Positions 44,502-53,145 of a stretch of 56,291 nucleotides of DNA are shown piece after piece. Position 1 is the first letter of the stretch. Every line of letters starts with the position of its first letter. Under the pieces are notes generated by a model. That model was not told the origin of the DNA. It was given only the letters and a program-made list of their open reading frames with translations, and made no database searches. Origin of the DNA: Geminicoccaceae bacterium. Lineage in GTDB: Bacteria > Pseudomonadota > Alphaproteobacteria > Geminicoccales > Geminicoccaceae. Where the stretch lies: contig JANQNY010000055.1 of the NCBI GenBank assembly GCA_028279345.1, positions 1 to 56,291 of the forward strand, read 5' to 3'. The position numbers and the translations under genes are program-made.

Positions 44502-45857
44502 TCAAACCGCCCGGCTGTGGCGGTCGGCGCCCAAGTCGAGGTAGGTGTCGAAAGCGGCGGCGGCGAGGCGGAGGAGCGACCAGTGCTCGCGCGGCACCTC
44601 GTAGTGGCGGCCGTCCGTGGTGACGACGCCGTCGGCGACGAGACCCGCCAGGCGCTCGTCATTGGGCGCGAGCCGCGTCGCATCGAGGCCTAGCTCGCGG
44701 CCGACATCGTCCAGATCGACCGCGCCGCCACACATGATGAGCTCGATAATGCGCCGCCTCGCCAGGTCGTCGACCGTCACCGGCCGGCCCTTGGCGACCG
44801 GCAGCTCGCCGGCCAGCACGGCCTTCCGGTAGTCGCTCATATGCGCGTGGTTCTGGGCGTAGCCTTGGGGCAGGGAGCCGATTGCGGTCGTGCCGAGGCC
44901 GATCAGCGCATCGGCCGGGTCGGTGGTGTAGCCCTGGAAGTTCCGGTGCAGTGTCCCTGCCTCCGCGGCGAGCGCCATCGGGTCGTCGGGCCGCGCGAAA
45001 TGATCGAGGCCGATGCGGACATAGCCGGCGTCGACCAGCTCCTCGCAGATCGCCTCGAACTGCGCCGCACGCTCCAGGCTGTCGGGCAGCGCATCTTCGG
45101 GCAGGAGGAGCTGGTGCTTGCGCATCTGTGGCACGTGGGCGTAGCCGAACACCGCCAGCCGATCGGGGGCGAGCGCAAGCGACTTTCTGGCATCGTCTCG
45201 GCAAATCGCCTCGGTTTGGTGCGGAAGCCCATAGATGAGGTCGAGGTTGAGACCGCGGATGCCGGCCGCCCGGAGCCGGGTCACCGTGGCGCGGGTGACG
45301 TCCTCCGGCTGCACGCGGTTGATGGCCTTCTGCACCCGGTCGTCGAACGACTGCACGCCCAGGCTCGCGCGGGTGAAGCCCTTGGCGGCGAGCGTCTTCA
45401 CCAGCGCGTCTTCGACGGTGCGCGGGTCGAGTTCGAGCGCGAGTTCGGCGTTGGGTGCGAACGGAAAGACCTGCCGCAGCGCATCGAGCACGCGGCTCAG
45501 GCCGGCGCCGCCGATAGCCGACGGGGTGCCGCCGCCCAGGTGCAGATGCACGACCTCGGGCCGCTCGGTGAGCGCGCGGTCGACTAGGCGGATCTCGTCC
45601 AGCAGCAGGTGTGTGTAGGCGTCGAGCCGCGTGCGGTTCTGGGTGATCGTGGTGGCGCAGCCGCAATACCAGCAGAGCTCGTTGCAGAACGGGATGTGGA
45701 TGTAGAGCGATAGCCGAGCATCGCCTTGCAGCGCCTCGAGCCACTGACGATAGGTGCGCGCGTTCAGCTCGTGGAAGTGGGGCGCCGTCGGATAGCTGGT
45801 GTAACGCGGGACCTTCTGTTCACCGTAGCGCAGCGCCAGCGCAGTCGACGTCGCCAT
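44502..45857 (-). CDS. hemN: Oxygen-independent coproporphyrinogen III oxidase HemN
   Basis: A 451-residue radical SAM enzyme making protoporphyrinogen IX from coproporphyrinogen III without oxygen. The cluster motif CxxxCxxC is CNELCWYC with the extra Cys directly after (CGC), preceded by SLYIHIPF. HLGGGTPS, the ELDPRTV strand and the GLPHQT segment complete the core, and the full-length C-terminal HemN domain is present, unlike HemW. The ATG at 45857 has an AAGGAG SD. No FNR-type box is seen in the 88 bp upstream. It follows cobU on the same strand. Confidence 0.96.
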   Translation of the reverse strand: MATSTALALRYGEQKVPRYTSYPTAPHFHELNARTYRQWLEALQGDARLSLYIHIPFCNELCWYCGCATTITQNRTRLDAYTHLLLDEIRLVDRALTERPEVVHLHLGGGTPSAIGGAGLSRVLDALRQVFPFAPNAELALELDPRTVEDALVKTLAAKGFTRASLGVQSFDDRVQKAINRVQPEDVTRATVTRLRAAGIRGLNLDLIYGLPHQTEAICRDDARKSLALAPDRLAVFGYAHVPQMRKHQLLLPEDALPDSLERAAQFEAICEELVDAGYVRIGLDHFARPDDPMALAAEAGTLHRNFQGYTTDPADALIGLGTTAIGSLPQGYAQNHAHMSDYRKAVLAGELPVAKGRPVTVDDLARRRIIELIMCGGAVDLDDVGRELGLDATRLAPNDERLAGLVADGVVTTDGRHYEVPREHWSLLRLAAAAFDTYLDLGADRHSRAV

Positions 45858-45945
45858 ATCCGCTCCTTCGTCGTTGGCCAAAATACGCCACTCTACCAGC
45901 GGCTCACCCAAGCCGCGGATGATACTCACGAAAGCCCGCCACCTG

Positions 45946-46494
45946 TCACTTGAGCCTTTGGGCGATCCCCGCGGTCACCAGCACGACTTCGCTGGCTTCG
46001 GACGCCAAAAGCTGGTGCAGCCGGCCGGCCGCATCGACGAAGGCGCGGCTCAGAGCGCCCATAGGCACCACGCCCGAGCCGACCTCGTTGCTCACCAGCA
46101 CGATCGGGCCACGCCGATCGGCGATAGCGTCGGTAAGGGCCGCGGTGGCACGCTCGACATTGTGTTCTTGACCCAAGAGGTTGGCGAGCCAGAGGGTGAG
46201 GCAGTCGACCAGGACGGTCGTGTTGGCGTCGCTCGCTTCGCGGAGGGCCGTCGGCAGGTCGAGCGGCGCCTCGACGAGGCGCCAGCGGACGTCGCGGCGC
46301 TGCTGGTGATCGCGGATTCGCGCGGCCATCTCGGCATCCCCGGCCTCCGCCGTCGCCAGATAGATCGGAACCAATCCTGCCGCCAGCACGCGCGCCTCGG
46401 CCCAGCCGCTCTTGCCCGATCGCTGGCCGCCGAGCACGAGTACCAAAGGTGGAGCCGATATCGTCCCGGTGGCGACGACGCGGGGGCTCAGCAC
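45946..46494 (-). CDS. cobU: Adenosylcobinamide kinase / guanylyltransferase CobU
   Basis: A 182-residue bifunctional enzyme of nucleotide-loop assembly: it phosphorylates adenosylcobinamide and then transfers GMP. The P-loop GGQRSGKS is at residues 22-29, YLATAEAGDAEMAARIRDHQQRR supplies the family His/Arg region, and VDCLTLWLANLL and SNEVGSGVVP are conserved (CobP in the aerobic pathway nomenclature). It starts at the GTG at 46494, 12 nt after the HugZ gene. The presence of cobO, cobN and cobU in one region shows the organism makes or salvages cobalamin. Confidence 0.95.
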   Translation of the reverse strand: MLSPRVVATGTISAPPLVLVLGGQRSGKSGWAEARVLAAGLVPIYLATAEAGDAEMAARIRDHQQRRDVRWRLVEAPLDLPTALREASDANTTVLVDCLTLWLANLLGQEHNVERATAALTDAIADRRGPIVLVSNEVGSGVVPMGALSRAFVDAAGRLHQLLASEASEVVLVTAGIAQRLK

Positions 46495-46506
46495 GGCGCG
46501 TCAGCC

Positions 46507-47271
46507 TCAGGAGGGGGCGTCGGCGCGCGCGTGGGCCGCGAGCGCCATAAGGGCTTGGCGCGCGGCGGTCGCGTCGTCCACCATGCGCTCGAACGCGACC
46601 CGGGCCACCGCGCCACCAGCGCGCAGGTCGATGCCGAAGCGGTCGATGCCGGTTATCCGCCAACCCCGCCCGGGCCTTCGCGCCAGCACGTTCGCGTAGA
46701 GCTGGACCGTGTCGCGATGATCGTCGTTCATGTGCTCGATGATAGACGCCTCGGCATCCACCAGGGGATGGTCGTGCGCGACGGGCGAGAGCAGGTCGTT
46801 GGCGACGAGCCGATAGGCCTTGGCGAACCCGCCGATCAGATGCGCCCGCTCCAGGTGCATGGCGTAGAAGGCGAAGTCCGTGAATCCCTCATAGGCCTCG
46901 GCGCCTGGATGCCGGCGCAAATAGCGCGCACGCAGGTGGTCGCGTGACGAACCCTGGGCGATCAGGTGTACGCGACCCATCAAGGTGACGCGTTCGCCGG
47001 CCATCCGATTCGCCAGGCCGTGGGTGCCGTCTAAGAGCAGCGACGCGCGCGGATCGGCGTTGAGGTTGCGCGTGTGGTCGGAGAAGCTCGAGAGGAGCAG
47101 CACCGGCATGCCGTCATGGCCTACGGCCAGTGCTACCAACGAGGCATAGGGCCAGCCCGCATCGCCCGACACGGCCGTGGCAAGGCTCGCCGTCGGCACT
47201 GAGCGCAAGAGACGCCGGGCGATTGCCGGCGCATCCAGCGGACCGGCCTTGGGTGTTAGTCTGGTCACCAT
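46507..47271 (-). CDS. HugZ-like heme utilisation protein (FMN-binding split barrel plus DUF2470)
   Basis: A 254-residue protein: a pyridoxamine-phosphate-oxidase-like split barrel (PTASLATAVSGDAGWPYASLVALAV, LLLLSSFSDHTRNLNADPRASLLL) and a C-terminal DUF2470 domain with IIEHMNDDHRDTVQLYA. The architecture matches HugZ/HutZ proteins, which bind or degrade heme. The ATG at 47271 avoids overlap with the MBL gene; a GTG at 47328 is possible. Placed between an MBL hydrolase and cobU in a tetrapyrrole block, a role in heme turnover is likely. Confidence 0.86.
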   Translation of the reverse strand: MVTRLTPKAGPLDAPAIARRLLRSVPTASLATAVSGDAGWPYASLVALAVGHDGMPVLLLSSFSDHTRNLNADPRASLLLDGTHGLANRMAGERVTLMGRVHLIAQGSSRDHLRARYLRRHPGAEAYEGFTDFAFYAMHLERAHLIGGFAKAYRLVANDLLSPVAHDHPLVDAEASIIEHMNDDHRDTVQLYANVLARRPGRGWRITGIDRFGIDLRAGGAVARVAFERMVDDATAARQALMALAAHARADAPS

Positions 47272-47303
47272 GCGAGCGAGCTTGCGGGCCGCCGATGCGG
47301 CGG

Positions 47304-48335
47304 TCAACCGGCCGGCTCGAACCGCCACACACCATCCCGCACGCTGCGCGCGAGCCGGTCTTGGGCGACGAGGCGATTGAGGTGCGCCAGGGTCTCGCCG
47401 AGGGCGAAGCGGAGCTGGTGGATGTCGGCCACGTTCGGGAAGAGATGGCCCAGCACCTGAGCGCCCGTCACCGGCCCGCGGGCGGCCTCCAGGGTTTCCT
47501 CGAGGCGGGCGTCATGGAAGACAAGCAGCGCATCGATGCGGCCGCGCAGGTCCTCGAACGGCCAGTCATGCGAGGGGAGGACGCGCGTCGCTTCCGGCAG
47601 GCGCCGCAAGCGCTTGAGACTGGCGACAAAGCGCGCGAGCGGATCGGCGTCGGGCGTCTGCGGCCAGACCGGCACGTTGGGTGAGATTCGCGGCAGAATC
47701 TGGTCGGCGGACAAGAGAAGCGTTTCTTCGGCGGAAAACAGGCAGGCCTGCGCCGGCGCGTGACCCTCCCCGAGCAGAACGTCGAAGCGCCGTCCGCCGA
47801 TGTGCAGGAGATCGCCTTCGCGGATCGGCTGGAAGGTGCGCGGTGGTGCTGTGATACGCCTGGCGTAGACGTTGCCGTCGGCCTCGAGCGTTGCGAGCTG
47901 TCGCTCGTCGAGCCCGGCCTTGGTGTAAAAGTCGAGGGCCGTCGCCAACGCGCTTGGGCTAGCGTCGGCGTGCAGCAGCCGCGCCATCAGCCATTCGGGC
48001 TCGGGCATCCAGAGCGGCGCCCCGGTGCGCTCCTGCAACCAGCCGGCAAGGCCTACATGGTCGGGGTGGTAGTGGGTCACGATCAGTCGCTGGATCCGGC
48101 GGGCGCGCAGCGGGCCGTCCAGCAGCTCGAGCCAGAGCGTGCGCGACCTGTCGTCGCCATAGCCGGTGTCGACGATGGTCCAGCCGGCGCCGTCCTCGAG
48201 GGCCCAAAGATTGACATGGTCCAGCGCGAACGGCAGCGGGAACCGCAGCCAAAGGATACCGTCTGCTACTTCAACGGCTTCCGCGGCACGGGGCGTGTCA
48301 GGACCGTAACGCGGCGCCGGCTGGGGCCTCAGCAC
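47304..48335 (-). CDS. MBL-fold metallo-hydrolase
   Basis: A 343-residue cytoplasmic metallo-beta-lactamase-fold protein with an intact metal site: THYHPDH, later GEGHAPAQACLFS, LLSADQILP and VLPSHDWPF. The C-terminal 100 residues (LARFVASLKRLRRLP onward, ending in a winged-helix-like VAQDRLARSVRDGVWRF) match the LACTB2/RNase-Z-distant hydrolases with a C-terminal helical domain. Substrate unknown. It starts at a GTG at 48335 and heads the run with HugZ and cobU. Confidence 0.9.
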   Translation of the reverse strand: MLRPQPAPRYGPDTPRAAEAVEVADGILWLRFPLPFALDHVNLWALEDGAGWTIVDTGYGDDRSRTLWLELLDGPLRARRIQRLIVTHYHPDHVGLAGWLQERTGAPLWMPEPEWLMARLLHADASPSALATALDFYTKAGLDERQLATLEADGNVYARRITAPPRTFQPIREGDLLHIGGRRFDVLLGEGHAPAQACLFSAEETLLLSADQILPRISPNVPVWPQTPDADPLARFVASLKRLRRLPEATRVLPSHDWPFEDLRGRIDALLVFHDARLEETLEAARGPVTGAQVLGHLFPNVADIHQLRFALGETLAHLNRLVAQDRLARSVRDGVWRFEPAG

Positions 48336-48467
48336 GGCTTCTTGCGCGTGCTGGTTCTTGCGAGGTGATCCAAGGTTGCGGTTCCTCGATGGCTGCCGCA
48401 GGCTAGCACCGGTGGCCGATGGCGTGTTCCGACCGCTGGCCTACCAGTTCACACGGGATGCCCGGTG

Positions 48468-49223
48468 ATGTCGATCGGTTTGCTGTGTGCGATCCCGCCG
48501 GAATGGCGGCACCTGCACGAAGCGATGTCCGACGTTCGCGACGAGACGGTGGGCCCGCTGGCGTTCAGCCGCGGGCAATTGCAGGGGCATGAGGTCGTCT
48601 TGGCCCGCGCCGGCATCGGCAAGGTCAACACGGCCATGGTCGCGACCATCCTGGCCGAGCGCTACAACGCCAAGACAATTCTCTTCTCGGGTGTGGCGGG
48701 CGGTCTCGACCCGACGCTCGCCATCGGCGACGTGGTGGTCGGCACCCAAACCGTCCAGCACGACGCGGGCGTCATCCAGGACGACCGGCTGGAACCCTAT
48801 CAGGCCGGCCACATTCCGTTCTTCAATCCGACCGAAGGCTTCGGCTTCCGCAGCTCAGAGGCACTCGTTGCCACCGCGCAGGCGGCGCTCGCCGATCTCG
48901 AGCTGCCGTCCCTCAGTGCGGCAGCCGCCGGTGGCGAGCCCCGCCGGCCGCGGATCGTGTTCGGCACCGTGGCGAGCGGCGACCAGTACGTGAACTGCGA
49001 GATGACGCGCGAGCGGCTGCATCGACAGTTCGGGGCTCAGGCCGTGGAGATGGAGGGCGGGGCGCTCGGTCAGGTGGGCGCAGCGCTCGGTGTCGACTGG
49101 CTCGACATCCGGGCGCTCAGCGACCTGGCAGGCGCCAGCTCGCGCATGGACTTCGCAGCCTTCGTCGACGAGGTTGCGGCCAGCTCGGCGCTCTTGCTGC
49201 AGCGTCTGCTGCCGCGGCTCTGA
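48468..49223 (+). CDS. mtnN: 5'-methylthioadenosine/S-adenosylhomocysteine nucleosidase
   Basis: A 251-residue nucleosidase that cleaves adenine from methylthioadenosine or S-adenosylhomocysteine. Family motifs include IGLLCAIPPEW, the ARAGIGKVNTAM strand, ILFSGVAGGLDPTLAIGDVVVGTQ, and the catalytic VEMEGGALGQVG plus the adenine-site Asp in IRALSDLAG. A GTG one codon earlier (48465) is an alternative start. Size and order of motifs fit MtnN. It is followed 9 nt later by a PhnD-like gene. Confidence 0.92.
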   Translation: MSIGLLCAIPPEWRHLHEAMSDVRDETVGPLAFSRGQLQGHEVVLARAGIGKVNTAMVATILAERYNAKTILFSGVAGGLDPTLAIGDVVVGTQTVQHDAGVIQDDRLEPYQAGHIPFFNPTEGFGFRSSEALVATAQAALADLELPSLSAAAAGGEPRRPRIVFGTVASGDQYVNCEMTRERLHRQFGAQAVEMEGGALGQVGAALGVDWLDIRALSDLAGASSRMDFAAFVDEVAASSALLLQRLLPRL

Positions 49224-49232
49224 TCTCAGCCC

Positions 49233-50054
49233 ATGCACCCGATCGCCGCCCTGTCCGCCTTCGACCTGAGTTTTCTTAGACCGGCGCATGACGCCTTTTG
49301 GCAGCTCCTGCGGACGGAACTGCAGCGGCGTGGTCTCGAGCATCCGCCGCTCAAGCTGACGCGGCCGATCGACGAACGGCGGCTCTGGACCCACCCGGCA
49401 TTGGTGGTCGGCCAGCTCGACGCCTACCGCTTTGCCCAGGTCTTCCCGGCGACCCTGATGCCGATCGCAGCACCGCACTATGACTGCGAGCATTGCGATG
49501 GCCCGCTCTATCGGTCGCTGGTGATCGGCCGTGACGAGGATGCGCCCGACGCTTGGACCGACCTGGAAGGCCGCACCGCCGCGGTGGAGGGGCTCGACCG
49601 GCTCGGCTCCTGGCGGCTTTTCAAGGCCTGGGTGCAGGGCGTCGTGGACCCGTCGGCCTTCTTCGGGCGCGTGGTGATCAGCGGCGGGTCGGTCGAGAGT
49701 CTGACGCTCGTCCGCTCCGGTGCGGCCGACTACGCGATCGTCGACTGCGTGTCGTGGATGCTGGTGCGCCAGCATCAGCCGTCGGCGGCGATCGGCCTGC
49801 AGGTGATCGCCGCGACGGATGCGGGTCTCGCACCGCCCTTTGTCTCATCGGCGTATCACGATGCCGGGCAGCGCGCTGCCATCTACGATTCGCTAGCGTC
49901 GGTCATCCGCAGCGAAGCCGCTGCGCCGGTCTGCGCGAAGCTGCGGCTGATCGACATCGAGCCGGCGGATGTTGCTGCGTACGCCGCCGAGCCCCGGCCC
50001 GTGCCGAGCACCGTTACGCTCTTGTCGGCGGCGCGAAGTCAGCGAGGAACCTGA
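49233..50054 (+). CDS. Leaderless PhnD-like periplasmic-binding-fold protein
   Basis: A 273-residue protein with the fold pattern of phosphonate-type ABC binding proteins (PhnD): LTRPIDERRLWTHPALVVGQLDAYRF, DAWTDLEGRTAAVEGLDRLGSWRLFKAWV, VVISGGSVESLTLVRSGAADYAIVDC and FVSSAYHDAG. It starts MHPIAALSAFDLSFL with no convincing signal peptide, so it may be cytoplasmic or need reannotation of its start; no upstream in-frame extension adds one. No ABC membrane or ATPase gene is nearby. Its last 41 bp overlap the allC-like gene tail to tail. Confidence 0.8.
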   Translation: MHPIAALSAFDLSFLRPAHDAFWQLLRTELQRRGLEHPPLKLTRPIDERRLWTHPALVVGQLDAYRFAQVFPATLMPIAAPHYDCEHCDGPLYRSLVIGRDEDAPDAWTDLEGRTAAVEGLDRLGSWRLFKAWVQGVVDPSAFFGRVVISGGSVESLTLVRSGAADYAIVDCVSWMLVRQHQPSAAIGLQVIAATDAGLAPPFVSSAYHDAGQRAAIYDSLASVIRSEAAAPVCAKLRLIDIEPADVAAYAAEPRPVPSTVTLLSAARSQRGT

Positions 50055-51276
50055 GGAGGACCCGGGCGGCGGTCACCATGTCCGCAGGCTCGGCATGCTC
50101 GTCCGGATGGTGACTGATGCCGTCGCGGCAGCGGACGAAGAGCATCCCCACCGGCGCGATGTGGCGCAGCGCAAGGGCGTCATGGCCGGCGCCGCTGAAG
50201 AGCTCGCGAACCGGTAGGCCCTCCGCCTCGATCGCGCGCGCCAGCGCCGCCCGCATGGCGGTGTCCATCTCGCAGCCGTCGGCGCGATAGTAGGCCTCGT
50301 GCCGAACCGCCACCATGCGCTCGCGGGCGACCCGTTCGACTGCGATGACCATCGCTTCGAGCGCGGCGCTCTGGCGCGGCTCGTCCGGCGCGCGCAGATC
50401 GAGCGTAAAGGTCACCGCCCCTGGGATGACGTTGGTGGCGCCAGGCGACACTTCGAGCCGACCGACCGTGGCCACCACCTCCGCGCGCTCGCGCGCCACG
50501 TGCTCGCAGGCGAGAACCATGGCCGCTGCCGCGGTGAGCGCATCGCGACGCTGCGCCATCGGCACCGTGCCGGCGTGGCCGGGGACACCTTCGACGGTGA
50601 AGCGGTATCGGGAGCCGACGGCGATACCGGTGACCAGGCCAACCGGCAGGTTCTCCTGCTCGAGCACCGGCCCCTGCTCGATGTGCGCCTCGACATAGCC
50701 AAGCGTCTCGGCCGGCCGATAGGCGCACGTGGCGAGGCGCTCGGGCGCGAAGCCTGCCCGGCTCATGGCATCGCGCATGCGTACGCCTCCGGCATCCTTC
50801 CAGTCCAAGACGGCCTCCTCGAGGACTCCGGCGATCGCCCGGCTGCCGATCAGCGAGGTGCCGTAGCGCGTGCCCTCCTCATCCGAGAAGCAGACGACGT
50901 CGACGTGGAAGTCGAGCCGCCGGCCCGCGGCGGCGAGCGCCTCGACGCAGGCGATCGCCAGCAGTACGCCCATGGCGCCGTCATAGCGGCCACCCTGCCG
51001 CACGGTATCGTGGTGTGAGCCGATCAGGATAGCCTTGGCGTTCCCACCGGCCGCTGGGTCCGCCGCCCAACGGCCGACGAGGTTGCCCGCCGCATCGACC
51101 CGCGTGGTCATGCCCGCCGTCTGCATCCAGTCGCGCAAGAGCTCGATCGCCTGAAGATGCTCGCTCGTCGCGAACAAGCGGGTCACCCCCGGTCCCGGCT
51201 CGCTGATGCGGGCGAGTTCCTCATGCCGTCCGACCAGTGCGCGGATGACCCGCTCGGAGAGTTCGACCGGCCGCAT
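50014..51276 (-). CDS. Zn-dependent M20-type amidase (allantoate amidohydrolase-like)
   Basis: A 420-residue amidohydrolase of the AllC/HyuC group. The metal site appears as ILIGSHHDTVRQGGRYDGAMGV, the catalytic pair as FSDEEGTRYGTSLIGS, then EAHIEQGPVLEQ, the lid VPGHAGTVPMAQRRDA and the end GAGHDALALRHI and GISHHPDEHAE. The group cleaves N-carbamoyl or ureido compounds, or beta-ureidopropionate. Its ATG overlaps the stop of the upstream hydroxyacid dehydrogenase gene (TGATG at 51274-51278), indicating coupled translation. Confidence 0.92.
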   Translation of the reverse strand: MRPVELSERVIRALVGRHEELARISEPGPGVTRLFATSEHLQAIELLRDWMQTAGMTTRVDAAGNLVGRWAADPAAGGNAKAILIGSHHDTVRQGGRYDGAMGVLLAIACVEALAAAGRRLDFHVDVVCFSDEEGTRYGTSLIGSRAIAGVLEEAVLDWKDAGGVRMRDAMSRAGFAPERLATCAYRPAETLGYVEAHIEQGPVLEQENLPVGLVTGIAVGSRYRFTVEGVPGHAGTVPMAQRRDALTAAAAMVLACEHVARERAEVVATVGRLEVSPGATNVIPGAVTFTLDLRAPDEPRQSAALEAMVIAVERVARERMVAVRHEAYYRADGCEMDTAMRAALARAIEAEGLPVRELFSGAGHDALALRHIAPVGMLFVRCRDGISHHPDEHAEPADMVTAARVLLRFLADFAPPTRA

Positions 51277-52247
51277 CAGACGAGACCGAACGGCAAGGGG
51301 CGCCCTTGGAAGAACGCGTCGAGGTTGTCGAGGCAGCAGAAGCCCATGGCGTTTCTCGTGTTGACCGTGGCGCTGCCGATGTGGGGCAGGCTGAAGACGT
51401 CGTCGCGCGCGACCAGCTTCGGGTTCACATGCGGCTCGTTGTCGAAGACGTCGAGCCCCGCGGCGAACAGGTGGCCGCTCTCCAGCGCTGCCAGGAGGTC
51501 ATGCTCATCGACGAGCGCGCCACGCGCGGTGTTGACGAGGATCGAGCCCGGCCTCATCGCGCGGAGGAAGGTCGCATCGACGAGCCGCGTCGTCTCGGCC
51601 GTCGCCGGGCAGCTCAGCGAGACGATGTCGACCACCGGCAGCATCGTCTCGAGGCGGTCGTGATAGATGGCACCTTGTTCGGCTTCCGCGTCCAGCCGCT
51701 GTCGGTTGTGGTAGTGGATTTCCAGGCCAAAGCCTCGTGCCCGTCGCGCCGTGGCACGGCCGATGCGCCCCATGCCGACGATGCCGAGCTTCCGGCCAGT
51801 GAGTTCCATGCCGACGAGCTGGGTCGAGTGCCAGCCCTCCCACTCGCCCCGGTGCAGCATGCGCTGGCTCTCCACCGCGCGGCGCGCGGCACCCAAGAGG
51901 CAAAGCATGGCGATATCCGCCACGGCCTCGGTCAGGACGTCCGGTGTGTTGCCGACCTTGAGACCACGCCGACGGGCCGCGTCCAAGTCGATGTGATCGT
52001 GCCCGACCGAGAAGGTGACGAGTATTTTCACGTTGTCGGGAAGTGCGGAGAGGCGTTCTGCGTCCCACTTAATGTTCGAAGCGACGAAGAGACCGTCGGC
52101 GCGTGCGATGCCGGCAGCGAGTTCGGCGTCGCTCAGCGGCCGGTCGTCGGCGTTCAGGTCGGCGTCGTAGTCGCGGAGCAGCCGTTCGGTCACGGCCTCC
52201 GGAAGGCGACGCGTCACGAGGATCCTGGGTTGCTTGCTTGTCGCCAT
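51276..52247 (-). CDS. D-2-hydroxyacid dehydrogenase (glyoxylate/hydroxypyruvate reductase-like)
   Basis: A 323-residue NAD(P)-dependent enzyme of the D-isomer 2-hydroxyacid family. Seen are GVGHDHIDL-like FSVGHDHIDL, the nucleotide loop GIVGMGRIGRATARRA, the catalytic Arg in NTARGALVDEHDL, Glu in FDNEPHV and His in LPHIGSAT. The motif set resembles glyoxylate reductases. Start ATG at 52247. Paired with the allantoate-amidohydrolase-like enzyme downstream, glyoxylate from ureide breakdown would be a natural substrate (inference). Confidence 0.93.
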   Translation of the reverse strand: MATSKQPRILVTRRLPEAVTERLLRDYDADLNADDRPLSDAELAAGIARADGLFVASNIKWDAERLSALPDNVKILVTFSVGHDHIDLDAARRRGLKVGNTPDVLTEAVADIAMLCLLGAARRAVESQRMLHRGEWEGWHSTQLVGMELTGRKLGIVGMGRIGRATARRARGFGLEIHYHNRQRLDAEAEQGAIYHDRLETMLPVVDIVSLSCPATAETTRLVDATFLRAMRPGSILVNTARGALVDEHDLLAALESGHLFAAGLDVFDNEPHVNPKLVARDDVFSLPHIGSATVNTRNAMGFCCLDNLDAFFQGRPLPFGLV

Positions 52248-52356
52248 GACCTGCCCTGCCAGCTCCAAGCCGCATCGCACACACGGCGACAGCGGTCGTA
52301 GCGTAGAGCGCCCGCCGCCGCTACACTCGCCCACTCAACCTAGACGAGGACACCGC

Positions 52357-53145
52357 TTGCTCGCCTATACACTTGTTGCCGCGACTGCGGCCGTCGCCTT
52401 GCCGGTTGAGGCCAACGGCGCCGAGCTGTCGCCTCACCGGGCCTTCTATGAGCTGAACCTCGCCGAGGTGCGCGGCTTCGTGACCGATGTCCGCGGCGCT
52501 TTCGCCGTCGAGTGGCGCCACGCCTGCGAAGGTTACACCAGTGAGCAGCGCCTTTGGTTCGTCGGCCGCACCGATGATGGTGGCAGCTTCGACTACGATG
52601 TCCGTTTCTCGACCTGGGAATCGGCGGACAACCGCCAGATGCGCTTCGCCATGCGCAGCTTCGCGGGCGGCCGGCTCGTGGAAGAGGTGCGCGGCAGTGC
52701 CGAACTGCCGGCCGATGGCGGACCAGGCCGGGCCGTCTACACCGAGCCCGGCAACTTCGAGATGCAGCTGCCGGCGGGAACGGTGTTCCCGAGCGAGCAC
52801 ATGGCGCGGCTCATCGACCACGCCAAGTCGGGCGATCGGGTCGTCAGCGTCGACCTGTTCGACGGCGCCGGCGCCGGTGATGACGCGCTCGCCAAAGTGA
52901 CCGCCGTGATCGGCGACCCGCTCGAAGCCAAGGAGCAGGACACGACCTTACCGCGCGCGTGGCCGATGGCGCTCGCCTATCACGAGCTCGTCGAGACCGA
53001 AGGCCTCGGCACACCCGTCTTCGAGCTCAGCTTCGACCTCACGGCCGACGGCGTGATGCGCCGAGCGCTCCTGGATTATGGGGAGTTCGCGCTGGACGCC
53101 GAATTGGACCAGATCGAGATGCTCAACCAGCCGGTCTGTGAGTGA
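52357..53145 (+). CDS. eipB: EipB-family (DUF1849) cell-envelope integrity protein
   Basis: A 262-residue periplasmic beta-spiral protein conserved in Alphaproteobacteria and studied in Brucella as EipB. The TTG at 52357 follows a GAGGA SD and gives a signal peptide (LLAYTLVAATAAVALPVEANGAE). The mature part shows ELSPHRAFYELNL, the conserved Cys in WRHACEGYTSEQRL, and the C-terminal cysteine in NQPVCE, the two that form the family's disulfide. It is convergent with the ROK kinase gene, overlapping its end by 23 bp. Confidence 0.9.
   Translation: MLAYTLVAATAAVALPVEANGAELSPHRAFYELNLAEVRGFVTDVRGAFAVEWRHACEGYTSEQRLWFVGRTDDGGSFDYDVRFSTWESADNRQMRFAMRSFAGGRLVEEVRGSAELPADGGPGRAVYTEPGNFEMQLPAGTVFPSEHMARLIDHAKSGDRVVSVDLFDGAGAGDDALAKVTAVIGDPLEAKEQDTTLPRAWPMALAYHELVETEGLGTPVFELSFDLTADGVMRRALLDYGEFALDAELDQIEMLNQPVCE

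Noticed and set aside
45858..45945. FNR box upstream of hemN
   Set aside because: No TTGAT-N4-ATCAA-like palindrome is present in the short upstream region.
48336..48464. Cobalamin riboswitch upstream of the MBL-HugZ-cobU run
   Set aside because: No ordered match to the conserved core elements on the minus strand.
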